A stretch of DNA of 64,000 nucleotides from Parasponia andersonii (Eukaryota; Streptophyta; Magnoliopsida; Rosales; Cannabaceae), in assembly GCA_002914805.1 (NCBI GenBank), contig JXTB01000633.1, forward strand, positions 20,451 to 84,450, given 5' to 3'. The notes under the pieces are model-generated. The model was given only the letters and a program-made list of their open reading frames with translations. It was not told the DNA's origin and made no database searches. Shown piece by piece: positions 1 to 10,152 of this stretch (the first letter of the stretch is position 1; each line of letters begins with the position of its first letter). Both the position numbers and the translations under genes were made by a program.

Positions 1-125
1 GTTATTATAGTTTTACCATATGGCCTCTGCTAGGAACTTATACAAGTTTGACATTTATTACATATCATTAAAAACCAAAGGTTCACCCTTGTTATGTCAA
101 CCGTTACAACAAGTAACACTTCCAA

Positions 126-1919
126 TTAATTACCAAAATTGATTCCAAATTTTGGCTGTTTATTTGGGTAGAAAAGCCCCCAATGCTTCTCATATTCTGG
201 ATTCTTCTGATTCTCATCAAACATGGCAAACAAATAAGCCTCAATAGGCTTCCCGGGCCTCTTCGGAGTCCCTCCCTTCACATGTTGAACCAAGTTCTGG
301 TCATAAGTCCTCTCATTGTCAAGCGACGTCGCCGTCCCCCCAGCGGACGGCCAACCGGTCTCCGAAACGACAATCTCCAACGACCCTCCACCGGCCTTCT
401 CAAGAGCCGAATAAATGGCATCTAAGATGGCATCAAAAAGATTTGTGTACCCATTTTGCCCATCTCTCACCACAACTGATTTGGATCTAAATAGAGCATA
501 GTCAAGAGAAATATCCTTGGTGTTACCAATGTAACTAAAATAAGGGTACAAGTTGACTAGCAACGGAGATTTATTGTCCACCAGGAACCGGATTAGAGGG
601 TTGATAATTGGCATATAGTCCGACCTAAACGAGCCTCTTGAAGGCGGGTAGGACTCGGCGAGGACTCCGGTGTAGACCGCAGTCGAGACTTTGATCCGGT
701 TCGCGAGGCCGGCCGAGTTGATCGAGTTCTGAATCCGTCGCATGGCCGGGACGAGGAACTGTGCAGCGTTGTCTGAGGGGTTGATTTCGTTTCCTACAAC
801 GATGTATTTGAATTTTACGTTGTTGTAGTTTCTGACGTTGTTTTGGATCCACTTGTCGGCTTCGGATTGGCTCGAAGCAATTCGTTGGACATCCACGTTT
901 GGAACCCCCAGCATGAGCTCAATGTTGGTGCCTCTTAGGGCTTGCGAAACGGCGTCGTTTTGACCGTAGAGTCGCATTTTTGGGATATTGTATTGTTTGT
1001 AGAGAGCTACCACTTCTTGCGGTGGTGGCAAGTTATTACCCTGCAATCCGTAGCAAACTCCAACTTGGGCAGCTGCATTCATTTCGAGCCAAAATTAAAA
1101 TGTTACTAGGTAAAAATATAGACAAATATTTGACTGTAGTTATAAAGTTCAATAATATATGGTAGAATGATAATGTTATAATCGAAAAAGGAAAGGGGAT
1201 AGATATTTATATTTCTTGGAGAAATATCTTTTACAAGCCAACTTTTGGGGGCTTAAATTGAATTCAATTGATCATATGTGTGTACATATCCAAAAATATT
1301 TTTGTTTTCGAATGAATGTGCCTCCAAGTTTGATGATATCGAGGAAATATTATTTAAAGGAAAAAAAAAGTTAGAAAGACTTTAGAAATATAATAAACAT
1401 GCAAGCCCAAATAATCTTTGTTAAGCCGAAAAAAAAACAAACAAACAAGCAAATCTAAAGACCTTACTCTATCTATTTTTCTTACGTCTGGTTCTTCGCC
1501 CAATTAATCAGATTTCAACTTATTAACTTGAAAATAAAAATATTTAATAGAGGAACGTTATTTTGTATTTGGTAGCTAAGATAACTCAGGCGTCAAAGAA
1601 TAAGACACAAAACAGATTATTTCCCCTCATAGAGATTTCTATTCCCGAGTACTCAACCCAACTTATCTACACAAAACTCTATATATGCTTGAGAAAAATA
1701 TAAGACTCACACATGCTTAGACCACGCATAAAATATATATAGGCGTGTACATATTATATGCATGCATATTTATATAAATATATATATATAAATATATATA
1801 TATATCTAGGAGGAAAAGAGACCTGTTTCCTCTGTGCTTAACATTAGCAACCCAAGCAGGAGCATTGCGAAATTAATTATGGAAAAATTATTGGCAGATA
1901 ACAAAGATAATTTGGCCAT
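126..1919 (-). CDS. Glucan endo-1,3-beta-glucosidase (GH17, PR-2 type), two exons
   Basis: Hydrolyses internal beta-1,3-glucan bonds (callose, fungal wall glucan). Exon 1 is 1823-1919 and exon 2 is 126-1072, with a 750-bp GT-AG phase-1 intron. The spliced protein is 347 aa, normal for the family. Exon 1 encodes a hydrophobic signal peptide starting [11 protein letters not shown] with a [11 protein letters not shown] core; the mature chain should begin near AQVGVCYG. Catalytic motifs are present: the proton donor Glu in VVGNEIN (about residue 128) and the nucleophile Glu in VVSETGWPS (about residue 270). The chain ends at GINFGN with no C-terminal vacuolar extension, so secretion to the apoplast is inferred. 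An intron splitting the signal-peptide region is usual for plant PR-2 genes. The ATG in front of exon 2 (near 1082) lies in the intron and is not the start. No frameshift or missing key residue was seen. Confidence 0.93.
1766..1806. repeat. AT microsatellite at the 5' end of the glucanase intron
   Basis: An imperfect (TA)n tract lies just inside the glucanase intron, immediately downstream of exon 1 in gene orientation. It is low-complexity sequence with no other content. Confidence 0.8.
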
Positions 1920-1930
1920 GGTGAGAAGGG

Positions 1931-2000
1931 GCTTTTATAGAGATGTTCTTGCAAATTAATTATTGCTTAATGGAACTGCCTTCAGCAGCCCCTTTTATAG
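1931..2000 (-). promoter_or_regulatory. Glucanase promoter with two TATA-like boxes
   Basis: On the minus strand CTATAAAAGG occupies 1991-2000, 72 bp upstream of the ATG at 1919. That spacing is plausible for a short 5' UTR. A second near-copy, CTATAAAAGC, occupies 1931-1940, only 12 bp from the ATG and too close for normal use. The surrounding bases resemble each other, so the pair may be a small local duplication. Activity is inferred. Confidence 0.5.
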
Positions 2001-2373
2001 ATGAAAATTAAGGAAGAAGACGAACTACGGTGTAGATCACTTTCAGGTCAAAATCCTAAATGCCTCCATATATAACGTTTTAAGCACTCCACGAAATTGA
2101 CTCGTTATTTGGGAACCAGAAAATCCACAACCACATATATAAGCACCAATTAATATTACCACAATATATAAATACTCGGTTTAATAGTCTATAAGGTCTG
2201 TTCCCTCACTTTGAGGAAAACTCTATTATCTAAGTGCTTAGTTCACATTCAAGTTCCAAGTACCATACACTGTTACCTTTCAAAAATAGGTAGAGAGTTT
2301 CTCATTATGAAGTTAGATAAAATTTTACATTAATATTGTGCAAGACTATATACACAGTGGTTAAAGATATTGG

Positions 2374-2846
2374 TGTTGAAAATAAACTTATTTAAGCCCA
2401 TAAGAAGTATTTAAGCCCATCAACATGAGGTCCAATAAGTTGGAATTAGCCCAAGTGCAAAACTCATAAAAGAAAAAAACCCAAGTCCAAGTTAAAGAAG
2501 CTTTCCACCTAGAATCTTCTAGCGCTAGCTAGATATTAGCTTTTTACATGTGAATTATTTGATTACTTAGATTATTATTAGAAGTGCGTAGAAGAAAATA
2601 TGTCTGGCTTAAGAATTTTTGTAATTATTTATTTGTGTGGTTCTCAGTATTTCTCATGTAGTATAAATACCCCTCTCCATTTGAGTTCTAAACATCAAGT
2701 AAGAAACAAAGCTTCTAAGAGTGAAGAGAAGAGAGAAAGAAGTATAGCTTCTAGTGAGTAAGTGAGTGAGTTTAAAGAGTGAAGTTAAGAATTTTCTCTT
2801 GTAAAAGTATTTGAGTGAATAATAAAATTTGTTTTACTTTCCAAAA
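2374..2846 (+). mobile_element. Solo or isolated LTR of the local Ty1/copia family
   Basis: The stretch begins TGTTGAAAATAAACTT and ends GTTTGTTTTACTTTCCAAAA. It matches, in opposite orientation, the LTRs at 13555-14019 and 20692-21165 along its length, including the AAGCCCATAAG, GGACTTGGG-like and GAGTGAGTGAGT segments. The 3' terminus is decayed (expected TTTTCAACA). No primer-binding site, internal region or second LTR is next to it, and no clear target-site duplication is visible, so it is probably an old solo LTR. Confidence 0.8.
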
Positions 2847-2964
2847 ACGAGTTCTATTATTTGAGTCATTGGTAGATCAGTACTATTTTGATATTGTTTC
2901 GGAGAATCACATAATTAGACTTTGGCATTTTTTTTCATAAGGAAAACAACTAATTCATTAATAA

Positions 2965-3241
2965 TCACATAAGGACAATAGTAAATGGAGTTACACCACT
3001 CTTCCTCTTACAATGAGAATCAATAAATTGATTCATAATCTTGAAGATAGAAACATCTTCGGAGATCCTAGAGTACAAATAGTCCTCGATAACGATCTTT
3101 GTGAACAACTCTATGAAGGATAAAATAGACCTCTTTAATGGCTCATTTTGACTCTTCACAATCCGAATTAGCATTTCTGATTGATTCACTAAGAGAGACT
3201 TTGCCAACTCTGATCTGTCATAGTAATTATCGCTATAGATC
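2965..3241 (-). pseudogene. Exon-like open fragment of an unidentified host gene
   Basis: An open frame of about 90 codons runs on the minus strand, with protein-like composition (SELAKSLLVNQSEMLIRIVK, then FKIMNQFIDSHCK). No ATG begins it. A possible splice acceptor, ATGTAG, lies directly upstream at about 3236-3241, so it may be an internal or last exon. It ends at the edge of the inverted repeat at 3232-3375. I do not recognise the family; the pattern is compatible with a helical repeat protein, but this is a guess. It could be a captured exon beside the Mutator-like ends. Confidence 0.35.
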
Positions 3242-3567
3242 TACATAAAAAATTATACATATATGGAAGACAATCATACCACTAACAAACAAAAAATACC
3301 AAACAACTAAACCACCTAGATCTAGGATTATCTTAGATCTAGATTTAAGTGAAAAATTATCTTCCTGAATAAAATAATTATTATAAAAATAAAACCAAAA
3401 ATAGAAAAAAAAAAATCTAAGAAAAACACATTCCGAGAGTGGGAAGACTCCCTTTCCCAATTGAAAAGGTACTTGCTAGTAGAGGAAGCAGGAAGGGGTT
3501 GCAGGAGGAGGAGTCATGGCTGAGGAGAAAAAAGTGATTTTTTGTTTCTTAATTTTCCTAGCTTTAA

Positions 3568-3931
3568 GGGTAATTTGAAGTAAAAATCCCCAACCTTTAG
3601 TATCTTTGGTATTTAGGTTTTTAACCTTTAAATTTTGACATTTAAATCCCAAACCTCAAAAAATTGTTGTACTATTGATCCTTTGTTTTATTTCTATCCG
3701 ACATTCCGTTAAAAATGGGATCTAGAGAAAAAAAAATGATAATAATAACAAAAAAGAAGCTCAACAACTCATTGAAAAATTAAAACTCAAGGAAGTTTAA
3801 CTCTTCTTGAATCTTCACATTAATCACTTTTCCCTTGTGATGAGAAAGAACTTCATTAAAAAAAAAAAAACAAAACAATACTACCTATGCTAACCATCTA
3901 TTATCACCATCTATGAGTTTTGGGTTTTACC
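3568..3931 (+). mobile_element. Left end of Mutator-like element, extra copy
   Basis: Starts GGGTAATTTGAAGTAAAAAT after TAGCTTTAA (3559-3567). It is a direct repeat of the left end of the element starting at 4484, flank included. It breaks at 3931, where a gypsy LTR fragment begins. It carries no open frame. This duplicated left arm probably arose by local rearrangement, because the presumed target-site sequence is copied with it. Confidence 0.7.
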
Positions 3932-4285
3932 TGATGCAGCAACCCACAAATATCAATGACCTAAAGTCAAGGCCTAAAATTCCAAAATTCAATCTAATAA
4001 ATATTCCATTGGTTGGTAGAATACTTTTGTATGTTAGGTATTTTAGACTTATTTATTTGAAATGTGTTAAGTTATTTAGCTTATTTATTTGAAGTGTATT
4101 AGGTGAACAATTTATATATTTAAGTGTATTTAGTTGGTAGATGCTATGTGTATGGTTGTAAGTTTCTTAGAATTATTTTATTAGATGGTTTATATTAATC
4201 CTAAACTTGTATAAATAGCCTTCATTGGCAAGAATTGTAATCATCCAATCTTCAATCACATCTTAATTTTCTCTTCTAAATTCTA
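3932..4285 (+). mobile_element. Ty3/gypsy LTR fragment
   Basis: Starts TGATGCAGCAACCCACAAAT and follows the LTRs at 4878-5332 and 10153-10634 for about 350 bp, through TTCTCTTCTAAATTCT. The last part of the LTR is missing. It is a third, truncated member of the same LTR family. Confidence 0.8.
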
Positions 4286-4877
4286 TTTTTCTAATAATTA
4301 TCCTATTCGGGAAGGTAATTTTTCACTTAAATCTAGATCTAGGTTAATCCTAGATCTGGGTGGTTTAGTTGTTTGGTATTTTTTGTTTGTTAGTGGTATG
4401 ATTATCTTTCCATATATGTATAATTTTTTATTCAGATCTAGAGAAAAAAGTGATCTTTCATTTCTTAATTTTCCTAGCTTTAAGGGTAAATTGAAGTAAA
4501 AATCCCCAACCTTTAGTATCTTTGGTATTTAGGTTCCTAACCTTTAAATTTTGACATTTAAATCCCAAACCTCACAAAAGTGTTCCATTATTGATCCTTT
4601 GTTTTATTTCCATCTGACATTTTGTTAAAAATGGGATCTAGATAAAAATAATAATAATAATAACAAAAAAAAGCTTAACAGCTCATTGAAAAATTAAAAC
4701 TCAAGGAAGTTCACTCTTCTTGAATCTCCACATTAATCACTTTTTCCTTGTGATAAGAAAGAACTTCATTGAAAAAAAAATAAAACTACATGTGCTAACC
4801 ATCTATTGGCACCATTTATGAGTTTGGGTTTTACCGATTCCAAGCCTAAAAATAGTGCTCACCTAACCCTCTATATC

Positions 4878-5332
4878 TGATGCAGCAGCCCACAAACATC
4901 AATGACCCAAAGTCAAAGCCTAAAATTCCAAAATTCAATCTATTAAACATTCCATTAGTTGGTAGAATACTTTTGTGTGTTAGGTATTTTAGACTTATTT
5001 ATTTGAAATGTGTTAATTTAGCTTGTTTATTTGAAGTATGTTAGGTGAACAATTTGTTTATTTAAAGTGTCTTAGGTGAATAATTTATTTATTTAAGAGT
5101 ATTTGGTTGGTAGGTGCTAGTATATAGTTGTAAATTTCTTAGGATTATTTTATTAGATGATTTAGATTAATCCTAAACTTGTATAAATAGACTTCGTTAG
5201 AAAGAGTTGTAATCATCCAGTCTTCAATCACATCTTAATTTTCTCTTCTAAATTATCTTTGAGAATTTTACTTGCTTCTATTATCATTGTGAGAACGCAA
5301 GTTAGAGCAAAATCTAGCAATCCGATGTATCA
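4878..5332 (+). repeat. 5' LTR of the gypsy element
   Basis: Bounded by TGATGCAGCAGCCCAC and CCGATGTATCA. It contains TATAAATAGA near 5184, a likely TATA box. Confidence 0.9.
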
Positions 5333-5334
5333 AT

Positions 5335-5346
5335 TGGTACCAGAGC
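5335..5346 (+). other. Primer-binding site (initiator tRNA-Met type)
   Basis: TGGTACCAGAGC differs at one base from the usual plant tRNA-Met complement TGGTATCAGAGC. It lies two bases after the 5' LTR. Confidence 0.85.
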
Positions 5347-5842
5347 CTATCTCTGTATCGAGCGGAGCTTTTCCATTACTTTCACCCTACACTATTCCCA
5401 TAAAAAAAATATATCTATATTTCATCATCACCTTCGTTATCTAATCCTTAACATCACTTTCTTACAATAATTATTTACTATACATACACATATAACCCTT
5501 TCATATAATTTCTTTATTTCTAAAAAAAAAAACAAAAGACGTATATCAAAAGCATATATCAAGGTTTTCTCCTTGGAGAATTTGCTTCATTCCTTTAACA
5601 AGGTAATATATACATTTTTGTAAACTTTATTTTTTTCTTACTATTTAGATTTTTGAGAGTTCTATTTTTTTCTTTACTCTTAAGAGTTTATACTATTTAC
5701 TTTCCTATAAAAATAAAAATAAAAAAGTAAAAAAGTAATTCTATTTTTCTTTACTTTCAAAAGTTTACATTATTTTCTTTCCTATAAAAGTGAAAAAAAG
5801 TTTAAAAAAAAAAAGTTCAAAAAAAAAGTAAAAAAAAAAAAG

Positions 5843-6915
5843 ATGTCGGATGAAGAGTCTAGCCAATAAAATCCCGTTGTAAAAAACTTCGCAACAAAGG
5901 AGTCAGTGGATATACTTAATAGAAGATTGTAGAATTTAGAGACAATACTTACAAATTTGACTCAACATTTTCTTAGGAGACGAAGCAATAATTATGAAAG
6001 ACGGAGACGTTATGAAGTTGATCCTCTTGGAAATTTTAGCCGGCATTGAAATTAACTTTTTTAAGATGAAGATTCTAGTGAAGACGATGAAGGACCAGCC
6101 ATGCTCAAAAATAATCAAGGATCTCAGAAAATTGACTACCGCATGAAGATCGAAAGTCCACAATTTAATGATCTATTCATGATAGAAGAATTCCTTGATT
6201 AACTAGCTGAAATAGAAAAGTTCTTTAATTATTGGGGTACTCTAGAATACATGAAAGTCAAATTGGTGGCTTATCGACTCAAATGAGGCACATTAGCTTG
6301 ATGGGATCAATTACAAGCGATATGTATTTGGCATGAGAGAAACAAAGTTCACACTTAGCAGCGAATAAAACAGTTGATGATCGAGCACTTCCTATCTCCA
6401 GATTACAAACAAGCACTTTTTAGTCGATATTAATATTTCCAACAAACATACTAGACAGTACAACAATACGTAACCGAGTTTCATAGACTAGCTACCCGAG
6501 TAGATATTCGCGACTCTGAAAGTCAAAAGATTTCTAGATTCATTGATAGACTTCATGCAAATATACAAGATGAGGTATTCAAACAATCTCATAATACTTT
6601 GGCTAGTGCAATTCAACTTATTTTGAATTGAAACTTAGCTCAACAAAAGGGCACATCGTAAGTCAACAAATTTTCAATCCTCTACACCACTACAAAGATC
6701 TGATTTGAGCAAAGGGAAGGCTATAGTAAGACCACACGATGAAGCAGTAAGACTAACTCCTTCTTACAACCAACCAACCACTCGACTGCAAAGGAAAATA
6801 GCAACAATAATACTAACAGCCCTTATACAGTCCCGAGAGGTAATAAATATTATCGTTGTGGACAAGCAGACCACTATTCAAGTCAATATTGTCAGAACAG
6901 ACCCGTTAATCTAAC
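5843..6915 (+). pseudogene. gag remnant of the gypsy element
   Basis: Begins at ATGTCGGATGAAGAG and is soon stopped; several more stops follow. Gag-like text can be read in pieces. A nucleocapsid zinc knuckle sits near 6848-6892, but its first cysteine codon is now tyrosine (YYRCGQ) and the last spacing is one residue long. It would have made the particle protein of the retroelement. Confidence 0.75.
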
Positions 6916-7018
6916 CATACATGATGATGATATCGAAGAGGACAAGGCGTATTTTAAGAATGAGGAGTATGTAGATGAAGTTGAACCTGAGGAAGTCATT
7001 TATGGAGATAAAATTTCC

Positions 7019-10000
7019 TTGGTGATAAGAAGATTGATGTATACACCAAAGAAAGAAGAAGACATGCAACGACACAGCATCTTCAAGACTCGTTGTACGG
7101 TTGAACAACGAGTGTATAATCTTATCATTGATAGTGGGAGTAGTGAGAACATAGTATCCAAGACTATGGTAGACAAGTTACAACTACCAACCCAACTATA
7201 TTTTGTCTCATATCACATTGGCTAGATCAAGGATGTCGGTGAAATAAAGGTGACACAACAATGTCTAAATCCTTTCTCCATCAGTAAATACAAAGGTAAG
7301 GCATTATGTGATGTTGTTGATATAGATGCTTATCAAATGTTGCTTGATCGACAGTGGTAATTCAATTTAAACACTGCATAATGGCAAAGCTAACACATAC
7401 AGCTTCTACAAGGATAATATAAAGATTACTCTAGCTCTTATGAAGCTGCAAAATAACCAAACAGCCTCCACCAGGACCAACTTTTTTTTTTGTACCTAAA
7501 GAGGCATATACTCCTACCAATATTCCTGTGCAAGTTCAAATATTATTGTCTAAATTTGAAGATATCATTCTTGAAGGGTTATCCACTAGCTTACCACCCT
7601 TACAAAATATTCAACACTAGATTAATCTTGTTCCTGGAGCAAGTCTACTGAGTTTACCACACTACTACATGAGTCCTAAGGAGTATGAGAACCTATAAAC
7701 ACAAGTCCAAGACCTCCTTAAGAAAGGGATGATTAGAGAAAGTATGAGCCTCGTGGCTGTGTCTACACTCCTATCACCGAAGAAAGATAGAAGCTGGAGG
7801 ATGTGCGTTGATAGTCAGTCCATCAACAAGATTACAGTATGATATCGATTTCTTATTCCACGATTGGCTGGCATGCTTGATAGATTGGGAGGATCAAAGC
7901 TCTTTGCCAAGATTGATTTGCAGAATGGATACTATTAGATTCATATTCATCCTGGAGATGACTGGAAGACTGCATTCATAACAAGTGAAGGACTATACGA
8001 GTGGTTAGTTATGCCGTTTGGTCTTTCCAATGCCCCGAATACTTTTATAAAGTTAATGAATCAGGTATTCCAACCCTTCATTGGAAGATTTGTCGTCATT
8101 TATTTTGATGACATTTTGGTCTAAAGTCAAAATGAGAAAGAACATCTACAACACTTGACCAAAGTTTTTAATGCACTTCATAAGAATCAATTGTATATCA
8201 ACCTAAGAAAATGTAACTTCATGACTGATAGCTTACTCTTCTTGGGATTTGTCATAAGTTCTAACAGAATCAAAGTCGATCAAGATAAGGTAAAGGCTAT
8301 CCAAGAATGGCTAATATCGAAGATCATTATAGAAATTCGAAATTTTCATGGTCTTACGACATTCTATAGATGATTTGTGAGAAACTTTAGTACTATAGCT
8401 GCATCGCTCATCTACTGTTTGAAGCAAAAATAATTCCTTTGGACAAAAAAAGTGGAACAGAGTTTTACTATCATGAAGGAAAAACTCACAAATGCACCTA
8501 TTGACAAGATTTTCAAAGTCAATTATGATGCTTCTGGCATACCTGTTAGAGCTGTTCTATCTTAAGATATAAAGCTGATAGCTTTCTTTAGTGAAAAGCT
8601 TAGTGAAGCTAGAAAGAAGTGGTCAATATAAGAACAAGAATTATATGTGGTTGTTTGTACATTTCAACAATGGGAGCCATATCTAGTGCAGAAGGAATTC
8701 ATACTCAATACAGATCATCAAATTCTTAAGTACCTTAATAACTCTTCCAGACCAAATCGAATGCATGCTCGATAGATTGCCTATATCCAGAAGTTCACTT
8801 TCTCTCTCTGGCATAAGTCAGGATAATTAAACAAGGTTGTTGATGCATTGAGTCACCGAGTTATGTTACTAACTACTATTCAAAATGAAATAATCAATTT
8901 TGATTATTTAAAAGAATTATATGCTGAAGATGAAGATTTCAAGGAAGAATGAGAGAAGTGCATTAGTAGAGTTGCAAATAAACATCAAATACATGGTGGT
9001 TTTCTATTCTTTAAAAACTGTTTATGTATTCCACGAGGATCTCTCAGAGAATACTTCATTCAGGAGCTATACGTAGAAGGGTTAGGAGGACACATGAAAT
9101 GAGACAAAACTATTTCATTAGTGGAAACTCGATACTTTTGGCCATATCTTAAGCGTGATGTCGAGATATTTGTCAAGCGTTGTTATATACGCCATACTGC
9201 AAAGGGACAAGCTCAAAACACTAGGTTGTTTATGCCACTTCTTATTCCTGATGCACCTTAGGAAGATTTATCTATGGATTTCATCTTGGGACTACTGAGA
9301 ACACAAAAATGTTCGAATTCTATCTTTGTTGTGGTAGATCGGTTTTCAAAGATAGCTCATTTTATTTCTTACAAGAAAACTTCAAATGCTAGTTATTACT
9401 CAATTGTTCTTTCGAGAGATTGTTCGTCTACATGGATTACCAAGGACAATAGTTTCTGATCGCAATAGTAAATTCCTCAGTCATTTTTGGCGTACTTTGT
9501 GGACGAGACTTGATACTATCTTACAATTTAGTAGCACTTGTCGTCCCCAAACAGATGGGCAAACTGAAGTTACTAATCGCATACTGGGCAATATTTTATA
9601 GTGCTTGATCAAAGAAAGTCCTAGACATGGGAGAATATCCTACCGCAAACTGAGTTTGCTTGCAACAACGTGTCAAATCATTCCAGCAGTAAATCTCCAT
9701 TTGAAATTATTTATATTCATTCTTTGTTGCATACTCTCGACTTAGTATCTTTATCAAAACTTCGAGGGATGAGCAGTATTGCCGATCATTTGATTAATAA
9801 GGCAATCCAAATCCATGAAGACGTGAAAAGAAAGTTAGAAAAGTCTACTACAAAATACAAGGCTACTGTTGACAAGTACAGAAGATTCAAAACTTTCAAA
9901 GAGGGCGATTTTGTAATAGTTCATTTACGTAAAGATAGATTTCTAGCAGGAGAATACAAAAAACTCAAGCAAAAGAAAATTGGCTCCTTTCGCATCATTC

Positions 10001-10152
10001 AAAAAATTAAGGATAATGTATATGTCATTGATCTACCAGCTAGTTATACAATTTCTAAAACCATCAATGTTCAAGATCTGTACGAGCACCATGGACCAGA
10101 GTCATACCATGAGCAACTTGAGGAGGAATTAATTTTTCAAGTAGGGGACAAC
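7019..10152 (+). pseudogene. pol remnant of the gypsy element (PR-RT-RNaseH-IN)
   Basis: Read across stops, the domains in order are: aspartic protease with IIDSGSSENIV (about 7110-7160); reverse transcriptase with [18 protein letters not shown] and YFDDILV (about 7800-8130); RNase H with VNYDASG and NTDHQILKYL (about 8510-8740); integrase with [31 protein letters not shown] and [13 protein letters not shown] (about 9090-9600); and a basic C-terminal tail to 10152. The zinc-binding CxxC of integrase is altered (RHTAKGQ). In-frame stops interrupt every domain except the last 161 codons. The last part is repeated after the N at 11132. Confidence 0.88.

Larger units (their letters stand above)
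3232..4440. repeat. Inverted repeat, arms 3232-3375 and about 4292-4440
   Basis: The left arm (containing CACCTAGATCTAGGATTATC) and right arm (containing GATCTAGGTTAATCCTAG) are reverse complements over about 140 bp with small differences. Between them lie a Mutator-like element end (3568-3931) and a gypsy LTR fragment (3932-4285). The arms could form a hairpin if transcribed. The structure looks like a rearrangement by-product, not a complete element. Confidence 0.75.

Noticed and set aside
183-425. Plus-strand frame over the glucanase
   Set aside because: Shadow of the GH17 gene, whose minus-strand reading has all family motifs.
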